This document shows, piece by piece, positions 24,576 through 38,419 of a stretch of 64,000 nt of DNA (its first letter is position 1; each line of letters begins with the position of its first letter). The translations under genes and the position numbers were made by a program. The notes under the pieces are model-generated. The model had not been told where the DNA came from, made no database searches, and saw only the letters and a program-made list of their open reading frames with translations. Source of the stretch: Saxidomus purpurata (lineage: Eukaryota > Mollusca > Bivalvia > Venerida > Veneridae); assembly GCA_022818135.1 (NCBI GenBank), contig JAFMSR010000003.1, positions 36,785,265 through 36,849,264 on the forward strand. Direction: 5' to 3'.

Positions 24576-25157
24576 TTTGCACCTCTTAACATTTTAGATG
24601 CTAATTTAATGCTGAGATTAGTAACAACTTGCTTAAATGAATAAAGAATTGTCTCGTTTGCAATTTGTTTTTTCAAATACTATGTCTGGGACAGTTACTT
24701 TCTAAGAATTTTTATTCTTCTCGTGTCAATTTTCTGTAGTTTTGAAAATAATTTAGTTTATTTCTCGTGGAATTAAATGAAAATATATAACAAGAAGGTG
24801 CAATCTTTCATAAAACATTCCCCAATGAGTAAATCACCGAAACAAGCTTAGACTGTTATAGAATACCATTACAGCATTCTATATATTTGTGTTTTATTTC
24901 GCTGTTTTAATACTTGAAAAAATAGTTTTATATCGTTTTGTTATATATACTTATTAAAGCTGCTCGCTCTCAGCTGCCGTTGAAAAAAATGAAATTTTCA
25001 AAAATGACAAACTTATACATGAATATAAAACTAAAGGCTAGAATCAACAATAAAAGTAAAATTCTAGGTAGGAATTTGCAAAAATCGATTGAAAATGTTG
25101 GCACCGCTACACTATATGTTTATATTGGAATTTCAAAAGCGTTTGCAACGCTTTATT

Positions 25158-25421
25158 ATTTGGTAGCGTACTGTTTCAAATCTACAGATACACCTGACAG
25201 GAATTTATACTGGAACCTTTTTATATGACTATATGTTCTATGTTACTGAATTTTTTTTTGGGAATGAGAGCGGCAGCGAAAGCAGCCGCTCTCAGATTTT
25301 GGTAAAAAAAAAAGTTCTTCAAACTGTATGAAAATAACGTATTTTAGAACATATGTCATAAAAAAGACTCAGTATAAATTCCTGTCACATATCTCTAAAT
25401 TTTAAATAAACGCTACCAAAT
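25158..25421. mobile_element. Foldback element next to a poly-G tract
   Basis: Left arm 25158-25240 and right arm 25345-25421 are inverted copies, sharing ATTTGGTAGCG, CAGGAATTTATACT and ATATGTTCT blocks. The loop holds a small perfect hairpin, GAGAGCGGC ... GCCGCTCTC, at about 25266-25293. No coding capacity. The plus frame at 24938-25228 runs into the left arm and is disregarded. Confidence 0.7.
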
Positions 25422-25443
25422 TCGTGTGGGGGTGGGGTGTCAA

Positions 25444-25471
25444 GGGGGGGGGGGGGGGGGGGGGGGGGGGG
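25444..25471. repeat. Poly-G tract of 28
   Basis: Uninterrupted run of 28 G, directly after a GGGGGTGGGGTG stretch. The length may be uncertain in the assembly. Confidence 0.9.
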
Positions 25472-26582
25472 TATACGTATGTTCTTAAATACGTTATTGA
25501 ATTTTATTTGTTTACCAAAATTTTAGAGCGATTTTAGCATAAGAATGTCAATTTAAAAAAATTTTTTTTTCAACGGTCTGAGGCGTTGGTTGAGTTTTAA
25601 TTAAAAAATCGCACAATTTGTGAGGACATGTATTATAAATCACTTCTTAGCTGTCCCTAAATTGCTGGTCCTTTAAATGACTGATTTAAGGTGCGTGTCC
25701 AAATCACCCCACTTACAGACCAGTATATAAAACTGATATAAGGAAAAAAATAAAAGAGATAAGGGACAAAAAGCAGGAAAATTTAATTAGAGTCTCCACT
25801 AACTTCTCATAGTAAAGAAATTGTTAAATACATGATTTCACCCAACAGAATGCCAAAGCAGAAACGTCTTGGCTGCGGTACAGAAGTTAATTTATCGGAT
25901 TTCCACATTTTTCATAATTTAATGGTATATTATCTACCCCTTAATAAGGAGGAATGGAATAACACAGGTAAAACAAGTAAATTATATAATTTGTAGCAGA
26001 TTAAGATATGAATATCTAAATTGTTATAACAAGATTTATTTTTATATTTTTAACATTGCAAGGAATAATTTTGTTTTCCTTTGGATTTTCTACATGTCAT
26101 GTTGATATTCAATAAAATCTCTAAAAGCTGTTATGATTACTAATCAAAAGTTTATTTTGAATTTCATTACACCGACATTATCAAAGTACATTCTTCCAGT
26201 ACTAAGAATATTTCCGGTATTTGATGCAAACGTATTAAATTTTAGGCTAAATGTTCAGATTGATAGACACAAAATATTTATATAACCATGGTTAAAGAAA
26301 AAATATGCCGATAGTTTAAATATAAGTGAAGGGGATACATTATTCTACTACCATGTCCAAGTACCGGTAATTCCTTTCGAGCTGTTGATTATTTTGATAA
26401 TTCGACAATTGTTTGTCATATATTTAATCAGAAATATAGAGGGATGGTTCAGATCTTACAAATGCCGTATTATATTTTATATAGCCATTCTTAAAAAAAA
26501 AACATCACAAAAGTTCATACCTCTGTGTGGTAAATTGCTACAGTTCTTCTATATTGTACACACTGTGAATGCTCTATTTTAT

Positions 26583-26681
26583 TCATTTGCTAATGAATAA
26601 TTCATAACCATAAACAACAAACAAAATGACAGTGCAATAGATATTCATCGGACTGTATACAATTACAAATATCACGACGAT
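26583..26681 (-). pseudogene. Truncated copy of a putative transmembrane exon
   Basis: Minus-strand frame IVVIFVIVYSPMNIYCTVI then LFVVYGYELFISK and a stop, 32 codons. It is the counterpart of 33587-33787 (IAVIFVIVYSPVNIYYAVI...). Relative to that copy a small deletion/shift after FIS brings an early TGA, so the hydrophilic tail is lost. The 145-nt block containing it (26591-26735) is about 88 percent identical to 33697-33841, and identity stops abruptly on both sides. Family not recognised. Confidence 0.3.
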
Positions 26682-27899
26682 CTTTCAAAATTGACATAGA
26701 AATGGTACCTGTCAGCCAATAATGAAAACACGTATAGAAATGATTTATCATGTTCAGGAAATATAGTAATTTGAAGTGATTTCTTAAACAGATACTAACA
26801 TTTTGTTAGCTGAGATAAGCAGACAAAGTGTAGAATTGATAACATTTCTAATAATAAAAGTGATCTTAATCTGAAACTGATTTTATTGTTGCTTATATGT
26901 TTCCATCCAAAGTTGGCACTGTGCTTAAATGAAAAGGAAATAATTAAATGTGTATCCATAAGTATTGTTCAGTCGCAGTTTGGACTGTTTTACACTAAGT
27001 CTTGTATAAGTAACCGTGTGTACCCGTTCTTCTTTTCCAACTTCATGTAAAATATGTCGATGACTTGACCTGAGGTCATGAATACTTTGGACAGTACAGT
27101 CCCGGCGAGGACTGACCTTTAGTATATATTTGTTTCTATAACATAGGCATTCTCTGTACTCACATACTTATCTAAACTAGCTACAATTAACTTGCACATT
27201 TTCACATCAGATGTGAGTGATGAGTGATTAAGGTATGTACAATCTTTGTAAATCAGACCAGTGGTACTTTGAATTGCACACATTGTCGAGCAGATAACAC
27301 ACATTTCTGGTAAATGTAGGTGTTCATAATATTTATGGGTAATTCGTATTTTCTTATCAATACAATTACGTCTTCACTGGATGACTTTCAGATTAATATG
27401 AAATTTGTCACTTAATCTGTAATATAAAATCTTAAAACCAGTTACATTGTAAATGTTTGTGTCACAGAAACTGTATATATTTTCGTGTGTTAAATATCTA
27501 TTGAAATATTGCATATCAAGGTATCAGTATATTCAAGGTGTGTCCTCTTGCACTATTGCTAGTCAGTCTCTACATTCTTCACACTAGATACGCCCAACAT
27601 ACACTTACAGTGGCATTTGTTTCTGAAAATTTATCAATAATCATTTATTAGTCATGTTAAGATGTTTTGAGTGTCTGGTAGAAAAGGCTTAAGCACTGTT
27701 TACATATTTTACCGATTTATCAATACATATCTAAGTAGTCTTTTAAATTGTATGATGCCCTACCTGCCCTATAACAAGAACTTAATGATAATTTACATCT
27801 CAAAATTACACTTTGATTTATTATATGATCAACATGAAACGAAACAGATTGAAAATAATATATATGATGTTTAATGACTTATTACGTTTGATATTATTA

Positions 27900-30000
27900 T
27901 CCTCGCAAATCGCGAAACGACTTTGCATTGATGTTAGGATTTTATTTAGATTAACATTTTCTCAACGTCGTCTTTAAGACATTTAATCACGATTTGCTGA
28001 TTAATGATACATAAACACCACTGTAATAGGTAGCCTTCCTTGCCGCTCGTGTCATACGTCTACGGCAATACCTAGGGTAAACAACCAAATTCAGTCAGCC
28101 AGCCTTCCTGGTAGAAATTTCATTAATACGTGGCATTGTATTTTTGCTAAAACTGTTAAGAGAATATGTAATGTGGTATTTAATGTTTAACGTTATGCGT
28201 AAAACAAACAACCATTCATTATAAGTATTGAGAAAGCAGTAAAATGTTTTCATACATTTTGATATACCAAGTAAAAGGGCATACTATAGCTAGATCGGCT
28301 GATTATCAAATATAAGTAGGACGAGACAAATTTTGAACCGCCATCTAAACGGTTACATTAACGATCTAGCTACACATTGCACTTACAGTATAACGTTTTA
28401 ATATATATGTTTTCTAAGTGATATCAAATCAGCCTAACATATGTGTACTATATCGGAATGGTGAAGGTAAGATAAAGATATTCATAATAGCGAACAATTT
28501 ACATTCGACATAAATAGTGCTACAGTTCAACTGCGTTACACAAAAGGCTAAGTTTTGCGATGATTAAATAAATTCCATATTATGTTAAACGCCTTTAGAA
28601 TGAAATAAGCGCCATGGAAGTATAAATAATTTCTCGTTTTAGCTGGAATGTATTGTAGTTTCAATATACAAAAGAAGTTTATTTTTGAAAATTACGTAAA
28701 ACACAAGAAGACAAGAACTTCCAGTCTATAATCAAATAAATGTCAAACGAAAGAAGATGATATTACCACAGTTGAATTATATTTTGACATTTTGATCTCT
28801 CTTCGAACTAATTGGAGAAAAAGATAAGGCTCATCTGGATGACACAGATAATTAAGCGTTGTGAATTTAATGCAATGTCGGTCATTTAAGTTAATATCTT
28901 CGTTTTTGCTTCTTTTGCTTTCGTAGCAATATTGAATTCGATACACATAAGATAAGATTTGATCGCCTTGTTAGAGAGTGGTTTGCAAGAAAGTGAATTA
29001 CAGCTTTGGATAGGCAAAAATGCCATTCGGTACGATGCACTGTTCATAGTCTGAACAATTTTCCAAAAAATAACAACATACATTTGTAGTTTGTATTAAC
29101 CATAGTTTTTTTTCGTGCATACTGCTTTTAATGTCTACAAATGTTAAATTTTGAAACCTAGATTAAATTTTAGGAACCGAAATCATACCAGAAATTTAGA
29201 CAAGCTCATTCCACATACCCCAAAGACGTCATTTAAAAAGATAAAACATTGCTTTCGTACATAAAAGTTTTTTACTTTAATACGTCAAATCAATCCACAC
29301 AAATTTATGTTGTATATTTGAAAACTGTAAACCTTTGGTGACTCTGAAGAAAATGTGCGTGCAGAAGGGTTGTTGCCTATACTCTTAGTTACTCCGAGAC
29401 ATGTTGTCTATAAACGCAAGTGTGGCTCTTACCTTCGGCTGTTTGATAAATTCTTTTAATCGCAGTGAATACCCGAGGTTATTGCAAATGTACAAAATGT
29501 CTCAGTTTCTGAGAGCAGGCTAAATATTAACTGTACGGTATCACACATAGTTATTACGTGAATCTACAGGCGAAGCTTGTCTTTTACTTCATTTATGTCT
29601 CTGACAAACGTATGCTGCTAATATGAACATTGAAATTTACGTTGGAACAAGCGAAATTACTCTAGGAAAATAATACGATAAAGAACATCATCGGCCTGAG
29701 AATAAAATGGTAGTTAAATTATTTTACTGGTGCCAAAACACTATTGTATTCTTAAAGATTAGCTCGGACGGTAAAATAAAACGGCCAAGATTAAGCAGTC
29801 TTATTGAAAACAAGGTAAGAAAGAGTTACTGAAGGTGTTATAAACTCCTTTATTATTCAATAATCACAGACGATTTGTTTTGAATAATTGGTTTACTTTA
29901 ATCAAGTTTCAATCTAATCCGCTACAATTTCCTAATTAAACACAGCTGTCTGTTAAGATATGGTGAATAAGTCGAGCTGATGAGGATACTGAAAGTATTC
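27900..30000. repeat. Tandem-array copy: blocks near 27.9, 29.4 and 29.83 kb
   Basis: 27900-28020 pairs with 34240-34360 (CCxCGCAAAT..., TTTAGATxxACA, GTCTTxAA). 29390-29500 pairs with 34830-34920 and 49840-49950 (AAATTCTTTTA, then GGTTATTGxAAATGTA). 29830-29960 pairs with 35230-35330 and 50340-50430 (TTTCAATCT.AT and the ACAGCTGT area). The order is kept in each copy. No gene in this stretch. Confidence 0.6.
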
Positions 30001-31620
30001 ATATTTCCCGATCATAGTATGTACACTTAAGAAAACCCGTGCCTGCCACATTGAATGTTGACTTGTTGACTTTGAGTGTATACAGACCAGGCGCCATATT
30101 CCATTGGAATGTCATTAAAAAGGAGCGTATCGTTTCCTGCGTACTAAAATATAAAATCTTCAACAAACACTTTACAGTGATGGTGTAGTTATACTCAATC
30201 TATGATTTTAAAGAGAATATTAATGACTTAAAAGTTTAGATTTTAGTTTAAGTATTAAAGAAGTCACATAAGATGCTACTGGAATATGAATTATAGCTAC
30301 TGTAACAATCTGTGTTGATAACGAAAGGGAAAGAATCGGCTAGCACAGGGACGTAATCTTTGTTTAAAATATAAGACAATTGCAGAAAAAGTAGACAAAG
30401 TGCTGGCAACAGATGAAATACATTTTATCTATAAAAAATGGCCGCATTCATACCTTTCAATTTGAAATAATTGAATGAATGATCCGTGGAGCAATTCTTT
30501 ACGTTTTAAAAATAAATAGTAAATGAGCAAACATCTTTCTCTCGACAACAACAGGGCTAAGATCTTTTTTTGCACGTTCTAGTATATATCTTATGTTAGC
30601 ATTGTACAAAACATATCGTCTATCAGCTGTTTCTTAATGTAAGACTTTCCTCTTAACCCTTTCATCTGTGAGGTATATAGCAAAACATTTGTTATAAGAG
30701 CAATTACGAAAATGAAAATCACTTAGATGTTTTTTACTTGACTACCTGTGATGCATACAAGTATTAATTTTAAGAAAACTGCAGATTGGATATTTATGGT
30801 TATAAACGTATGAAACACAAATCTCATACAGATGTTTCTTAAAAAGTGACATTTTAACTCTAGTATACTTAACACAAATATATTCCGACTGTCTGGTATT
30901 TTATACGCGATCTTATAAGATACAGTCTACTTAATTTCTACCAACTAATATGGTACAATCTTGGACGTATATATACAATATATATTCCTATAACCAGCCT
31001 TATAAAAATATACATTGTACTTTGCTAATAAAGGACACAGTGCTAGCTACTGTCCGCATGTTACTCTATTTAATAGCATATCAGAAAAAAACTACATTTA
31101 ACCATACATTTTATCAGATTTACATGAAACAAAAAATGACACTATGCAGTCTAGAAGTATTTTGCTATGGAATGAAATTCAGCTGTATACAAATACATGT
31201 AATAAGGAAATGTCCACTAATGTGCAGAATCTGTTGTGTATTTAGTTATTCACTAATTAAGTTATTCACTAAATCTAATATTCTATCCTACATTGGAAGA
31301 TCGTTAACAGTCGAGAACAAATGAATTGTGCCGCCTTTTTATCAGCTAATCTGATAATCGCAAAAAGAGGTCGTTCTGTTCTTATACTTTAATCTAAAGA
31401 TGTTTTTAAATTAACATGAACTTAGAGCCATTGCTATGGCAGTGACGTACGAATATTGGATTCAGTTTACGTGCTATTTCATGTAGTTTGAGTGGGTCAT
31501 CAGAATCCCCATACTAGTTAAGAAACATGCTTGTCGCTGACATGTTGTTCTTTCAAACATTTTCATAAAAAATAACTGCAAAATTTATTTAATGATTCAC
31601 TAAAAAGATATTTCAATATC
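30000..31620. other. Gene-free DNA within the tandem array
   Basis: The longest frame (30950-31324 plus, 124 codons) is low-complexity and without motif. Not accepted as a gene. Confidence 0.45.
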
Positions 31621-31629
31621 TGGCCATTA

Positions 31630-31710
31630 TATTTCGTATTTGATGTATATTGAAATTTCTAAAAAATGTTCCGTTTATTACTAAATATGCAATGACATCA
31701 AAAATAATCT
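31630..31710. repeat. Tandem-array block, copy b (partner 24490-24575)
   Basis: See its partner. The minus-strand frame at 31710-31946 starts beside it, is not preserved in the other copy and is probably chance. Confidence 0.7.
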
Positions 31711-33586
31711 TATTGTGGATTCGGATACACAGCTATTGACATTAAAGAAGCATGCTCATTTATGAACTTGAAGATAGTTTCATTCCACAGTTGTAAATTA
31801 ACGTGCCGTGCAAGACAAAATAGAAATGAAGTTTTCTCATTTTCGTGGCAAACCATACAACTGCCTATATACCCTTTTTTAGAACCGCTCTCAAAATATC
31901 TGGACTTTTGACTGACAAAATATAGGTTACTTACGAATTTTTCCAATCAAAGGCAAAAGTGTGAAACTGTTATAAGAATATATAAGAATAAGAATTAAAA
32001 TGCTTTGCAATATAGTGCCGCATATGCAAATCCATTCTAAATTTAGGTAATAGTATTTTGGCCTCTGGATAATTTCAGTAGTAAAAATTAAATAAGATGC
32101 TTTCTGTAAACAAAAATAGTGGAAATAATTGTCAACTCACTTATCATCTTTAACTATTCACAGGATATCAGAATAGAAACGCTTGACCATAGTATAGTTT
32201 TTATTGCAAATCTACTCAGTTTTCATACTAAAATGATAGATTTTCTGTTAGTTAAAAATGGGGAGAATAACAATTACATGTAAATTTTAAATGTAATATC
32301 TAAGTTTTAATACACTCGTGATTTATTCAATATTTAATAACACTACAGAAATAATTTTGTAATATTTTGTAAATGTTTTGTCATATGCTGAAATTATAAA
32401 ACAATCTGAGACAGCCGTTATTTCTGGCACCCAAAAGACATATTTGTATTGTCTTCTACTTAACCAAACTTTTTCTGAAGTTTCATTAGAAAATCTAGCT
32501 AAACGCTCGTGATTTTGCCGTAAAATGAATCAATTTAATCAACATGAATAATACTACTATACTTCATGTGGGGTTGTTAAGGTACGAGTACATTTTCAAT
32601 TATTAGTTAAAATGTTAACACCTGGGGAGCACTTTTGGTAAGTCAGCACATAAACCCATACCAGTGAAACAGTATCATGTAAAAACAAGTTGGCTGCTCA
32701 AAACGCATCCAGTGGGTAACATGTATGCCGCAGGTGTAGCATGCATGAACATAACAAGATCATAGCACTATAACATCACCTGAGAACAAAAACGTGTTTA
32801 GCATTCAAACAATATTTTAAGCCTTAATGCAGATTCTTTTCTATTTGATAAAAAAATTGATGGTGAGAGAATAATTTTACAGACAAACGGACGGACATCT
32901 ATATAGATTCATGGTGTAGATTAGAAATGTTGCTACTGGTACTGTTCATATAGACTGTTCCATTATCAATAAATTGACCCTGTAATACTGCCAGTTACGT
33001 GGCTGCCAATCATTAAGCATGTGCAATATCTGAAAGTATTATCATAATAGAAAAAAGAAGTAAAACTGAATAATAGACGTGTACAACTACAAAACAGTAT
33101 TGGTATGTATACATAGCTGTAGAAAAGAATTTCTTAACTGTACATTACTCCTGAATGACAAGTAAAGCAGATGTAGTACAGAAGTTTTGATAAACATAGT
33201 ATAGTACGCTAGGAGGAGAGAAGCTTTGATGACAGACAAGGTGCATAAAAGAAACTGGCCACTGTACTCAGTCTGGGGCATAACACAATAAGAATGAGAG
33301 GACTTTTACAGGTTTTCTACGATATTTGTCATTGGCTAAACATAAGTATGATAGACGCAAAATAGTAATGTAATAACGGAGATAAAATAACAGAATACTT
33401 ACTGTCGATATTAAAATGTATGTCTAGAGGGAATCGATTTTTCAAGTGTCACGCAATCAATCTCTTTTTGTTGATTATTTTGATCATTGGGCCAATATTT
33501 GTTGTACTTTTTCATCATATTTTCTAATTAAATATACACAGAAGTAACTTTGATTTGGCAAAAAGCATCAATATATTCTCGTTAAA

Positions 33587-33787
33587 TCATTCATGAATAT
33601 ACAAAAACACGATGTAAGAATCAAACATCTGTGCCTCATATAGTTCAGGTCCAGGATTTTTGTACAAACTAGGAATATTCTCTTCCATTTCCTTGGTAAT
33701 GAATAATTCATATCCATAAGCAACAAATATAATGACAGCGTAATAGATATTTACTGGACTGTATACAATTACAAAGATCACAGCGAT
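33587..33787 (-). CDS. Putative C-terminal exon of an unidentified membrane protein
   Basis: Minus-strand frame of 66 codons to a stop, after AATTTTGAAAG, a weak possible acceptor. It reads IAVIFVIVYSPVNIYYAVI then IFVAYGYELFITKEMEENIP and SLYKNPGPELYEAQMFDSYI. That is one hydrophobic membrane span followed by an acidic tail. The layout resembles the last span and tail of small four-TM proteins (MARVEL/LAPTM-like), but this is only a resemblance. Between this copy and 26583-26681 the replacements are conservative and hydrophobic (A/V, V/M, I/L, A/T), with a slight excess at third positions. No upstream exon was identified. It could equally be a non-coding repeated block. Confidence 0.3.
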   Translation of the reverse strand: MAVIFVIVYSPVNIYYAVIIFVAYGYELFITKEMEENIPSLYKNPGPELYEAQMFDSYIVFLYIHE

Positions 33788-33841
33788 CTTTCAAAATTGA
33801 CATTGAAATGGTACCTGTCAGCAAATAATGAAAGCATGTAT
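33697..33841. repeat. 145-nt duplicated block (partner 26591-26735)
   Basis: About 17 differences in 145 nt by eye. The offset is about 7.1 kb. It contains the putative exon and about 54 nt upstream of it. Confidence 0.85.
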
Positions 33842-34239
33842 GAACATAAGTTGAATCGGGACTTGCAGTAACATTGATTGCTGTGAGAGATAATTATAAC
33901 AAAAGGAAATTATAGGAGACAAACGGAAGTAACATTCTTATTAGGGTGATAGAAAAAGGGAGCGTGCGAGCGAGAGGGATAGGAGAGAGAAAGAGAGGCA
34001 TTAATAGAAATCAAAACGTACAAAGTTTTGAGTGAGACTACATTTAGAACGTCCCTGTGTTGCAGAAACACAATTTTATTGCATCTTAATGATTTTTTCC
34101 AAATGTTGTGATGAATTATCTACTTAATGAGAATTTAATAAATACAATTTTATCTTGGTGTATTGTATAATCGACATTAAACGAAAGAAATCGAAACAAA
34201 TATCTCTGGTGCTGCTAAACGACTTATAACGTATGATTA

Positions 34240-35330
34240 TCCCCGCAAATTTCAAGATCCTCTTGCATAAATCTTATGATTTGATTTAGATAGACACTTC
34301 TTAAAGAACGTCTTAAAGTTTCGACATTTTTGTTGAGATGCGATACACAAATATTTATCAGTTTGATAATTCACAAATCTTCTTGTCGATGAAAAGTTTC
34401 AGGCTAATAATTTCTAAATAAATAGACAAAAAATAAGAATAAGAGAGAACTTTAATAAATTATCAAAATGGATAAATCAAACAGTCTATAATATTTAAAG
34501 TGAAAGGAAAATAAGTACCACGAGGAACGAACTATAACCTTTAATTTGTTCAGGTGTACTTCTGTGGGTTACAAATCGTAAGAAAAACCTACTTAATGTT
34601 AATGTTATCACCAGTAAAACGCTCTGTTCAGTAACACTTTAAAGACGTCATTTGAAAAGAATAAAACTGATTTTGTATACACTTTTTTATTATATCAGAT
34701 CTTATATTGATTTTGTAATTAAGTTTCTGCTGATATATGTATAGTGCGTTTGATAAATGTAAGTTGTTAGTGATTTTTCTGAAAATTGGCTGAATTCTGA
34801 ATCATTTGTACGATAAACGATTATGCTGTGGATACCCAGATCATAAATTCTTTTATGAAAATGGCGACCCCGAAGTTATTGTAAATGTACTAAAGTCTTC
34901 ACTTTATTTGTGTCTGATGACTGTCCAATGCACGGCATTTATGTAGAATTATTCCAGGTATCGTACATGCTAATAATTCTTATATTACATGCATTTCATT
35001 TATGTCACTGACAACACATATTCTGCAAATGTAAACATTGAAATTCAATAAACTAAAAATCAAGCGCTGTAGTATATCTTGCACGAGTGACCTAAAATGG
35101 TAAGTAATGCCTATCACTCATTTTCACAATCAATTTTTACGACAGAAGAAAAAAGAAACAGCTAGAAGTTAGAATTGTTTATATTTTGCCTATGTTTTTA
35201 GATAGAGGAAATGGCAGGACTATTATCTTTGTTTTATTATTCAAGGTACGCAGAAGACCTGCATTTTGAATAATGATTTGCCTCAGACATGTTTCAATCT
35301 GATTTGTTTGCGTATCTTAAATAAATTAAA
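34240..35330. repeat. Tandem-array copy: blocks near 34.24, 34.83 and 35.23 kb
   Basis: Counterparts of the blocks at 27.9, 29.4 and 29.83 kb, in the same order but more tightly spaced, as if internal DNA were deleted or inserted. No coding sequence seen. Confidence 0.6.
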
Positions 35331-35670
35331 GGGACATACCCTATAACTTATGTCAAACTAAATAACATCCAAAACATAAATAATAGAATATTTGGAAGTA
35401 TTATAACTTAACATAAAAGTTTCAGTTTTGCATTCCAGGGATTATCGATAAAATCAGCTGTTTAAAATATGCTATAGTACCATAATTTATTGATAATCTA
35501 TGTAGAGTTGTTGTTGTACTATTAATGGGTGGATGCAATATATTACAGAAGGCCTCTATATTGATCAGTTGTGGTAAAATAAGGCATTCTTCTTTGAAAT
35601 TATATTTATTCATCATTTGACGTTTATTGAACACATAATCTATCTTTCGAGAATTTAATCTGCTAGATGT
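35330..35670 (+). mobile_element. Dispersed element, plus-orientation copy (inverted partner 55700-56040)
   Basis: The plus strand here matches the minus strand at 55700-56040: CATACCCTATAACT, AACATAAATAATAGAAT, TATTATAACTTA, AATCTATGTAGAGTT and TTCTTCTTTGAAATT, in the same order. Its minus-strand frame (35422-35724) and the frame in the other copy (55863-56255) lie on opposite strands of the element, so neither is likely a real protein. Confidence 0.7.
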
Positions 35671-36739
35671 AGGGAGTGCCTCTTGAAAGAGTATTTTATA
35701 ATCTTGGAATTTAAATAACCTCAAAACACTATTAAATCAAATCAATGAAAGGATTGCCAACACAATCTCAACGTTTCAGCTAATTTTCAACAAATATCAA
35801 TTATATTGGCGTAATCAGCAAAAAACAGTTTTCAATACTGTATCAATTATGCTATTCTTGAAATTTGCAGTTATTAATCATTTTTTATTAAATAAGTACA
35901 TAGGATGCATTAAAATCTGCAGATTAGTCCGCATTTAGAATATTTGCGCTATTAAAAGATTTTAATTGACAAAGTGAAATTTCACAATAAAAAGTTTCTT
36001 TTACAGTGTTGTCATATAATCAAACTCTGTTCCTAGCTGCTCTTCTTCTCCAGTCAACTTTGAGCGGCGGGAAGGGGGCTTCAGTACCAAGAGCGTATTG
36101 TTAGTTCATTCAAGGTAGGTAATTTTCTTGACTAAGTTAATGGTTGGTATCTTAAATGGCGGCTACTATGGATATTTGTTAGCAAATGTTGTCATAGGAA
36201 CTCGGACTCAACTCAACCAAACATCTTATTAGCATGTTAATCTCGGATTATGTGTTACGGCCCTTTGATTGTTTTCTTTCCTTAGAGAGTACAAAGAGAG
36301 GTTTTTCCTCGCAATGTATCGGCAATTACTGGCAGGAATTCAATGAGAATTCACCGGAGTGATTGGAACCAAACGTTGTTTTTCACTTCCTTGGCATACT
36401 TCGACTGGAAAATGTTTCATCGAGTTTTGACACCCTTTGAAATTTGCATACGTATGATATTAATTCACATGTTTGCTTGGTTGCACTATGTCTCAGCAAT
36501 CACTGGCGGAGAATCAGGAGTTATCAGTACCTTTCTTAGTTGTACATGTCATCAACAGTTTGTGTAAGGATATTTGTTTTGACTGGAACTGACTAAAACC
36601 TTTTACCTCTGACAAGCACCGCAACAAAGCACACGGTACCGTGTTCAAGTGGTTAGCAATGTGTCAGGCGGCATCTGGTATTCTTATGCAAAGTTCGACA
36701 CTTATGCTTTGTTACGATTTACAATGCGCATCCTTTCAT

Positions 36740-36900
36740 TCGCGTGACTGCTGGTACGCTATTCAGTTTGTAATTATACTAAAGACGTTCGCAAAGTAAG
36801 AAGATTTATCTTTTTTCAGACGACGTTCTCAAACACGTTATATCAGCTTATGTGTGAGAATATGAGAACCAGCAGAGCAGTTTACCTTTAATGACAATAA
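36740..36900. repeat. Tandem-array block M1, copy 1
   Basis: Shares GCGTGxxTxCTGGTAC, AAGAAGATTTAT and TTTCAGACxxxGTTCTCAAACACG with 51450-51620, and its first and middle parts with 44285-44400. Confidence 0.7.
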
Positions 36901-38419
36901 CGCCACAAGACAAAATCATAGGAGATGTACATGGCATGTCGACAAAATACACTTTGATTACGAAGAAATATCGACCGAGCTCACGGAGATTTAATACAAT
37001 CGTTGTAACTTGTTGCCGATAAAACTGAAATCGACATCATTTCAGTAAATCGTTGAAGATCAAATGTAACTTTCATAATCATTTTTTGTTATCGTGTTTT
37101 GTGATATCAGCATCAATATCCAGCATGATGTATACTCTAAGTGATGTAGGTCATGTCTAGTGTCGTCTCAGCTCTTGTCATACATATCATTGTTACTGGA
37201 AAGCGTTATATGTTTGTTAAGATGTCAATGGTTTTGGCAATTGTTTTCATTGATATTGGCAAACGGCGCACAACAAGATAGTTATTTGCTATAGATAGCA
37301 TTTTACAACGCTACTAAAATCTAACATAAACATTTTATTTTGTACTATCAAATTCCTACTGTCTTCTGAAAAGAAAGCTTCATTCCATTCTAGTCACGTC
37401 TTATTTAATTACACAGTGCTTGTTGAAATTGTTTAGTATCCTGTGCAACAAAAAATACAATTTTTAACAAAATTTAATAAATCCTATTGGACCACTCGAA
37501 CAAGCACCAGCATATCATTTTATATCATATGATATGTGGTCGTCTATTATAGCAAGATCAAGACGAATGTGAGCAATTTTGATATATACTATGTCACTGT
37601 TAGTTTTTTTTTCAAAATGTACATGATTTCTCAATCTTTTCATTCCAGACAAGCGTTAACTAATTATCTTAAATTGCACCAATAAATCAAGTCTGTTTTT
37701 TTCAAAAATGTCTCATGGAATGAAGTTTGAGTTGTTTATGTAATAGAGATCCGACATCGTTTTGTGAAGCAGACACTCCCATTTAGATCTTTTTGCCAGG
37801 AAAACTAAATGAACGTTTAGCTGAAATATCTAACTAAAATCCAAGGATACGTTTTGTCTTTAAATTAACCTACTGAAGAGTAAACGTTATGTTTCATTAC
37901 CAAGCTAATATTTTCACAAAAGAAAAGTTTGCAATAACATGAACAGGTCAAAAATGTGTCATCCCCAACAACAACAAAAATAAAATGCCTCATCATGCTG
38001 ATCTATAAGTGAAAACAGTCGATTAACAGTAGATGGAGCTTTCCAAACGGTCAGCCTGGATAATATAACATAATATATTTTGCTATTAGAATAAAGGCCT
38101 GTAACTGTTTCCCTGACTGTAATTACATGAGTAGTTAGGAAATGAAGAGTCAGAGAGGTAATCATGACCTCAGAATTTACTTGTTATCTTGGCATGATGA
38201 CTCAAGGGTGAATACGTAGTCATGAAATTTCAAAGTTAAACATTTTCTACAGAACTGTGACTTTGACAATCTATATGTCGATGGCCAAAAAGAGAAAGAA
38301 GCCTAAATTATTTTGCCGAAGATTTGAATGTTCTTAATTGCATGTACTAAGCTTGACTGTGGCCGTTTAATTTGGATACAATATTATTATATTATCAATC
38401 TCATTTTCAAGCGCGAAAG

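Noticed and set aside
29380..29470. Candidate upstream receptor exon ending at a GTAAGAG donor
   Set aside because: The peptide before the donor (AIKRIYQTAE) is not TM2-like, and the segment is an array repeat block.
30950..31324. 124-codon plus-strand frame
   Set aside because: Low-complexity, no domain or splice support.
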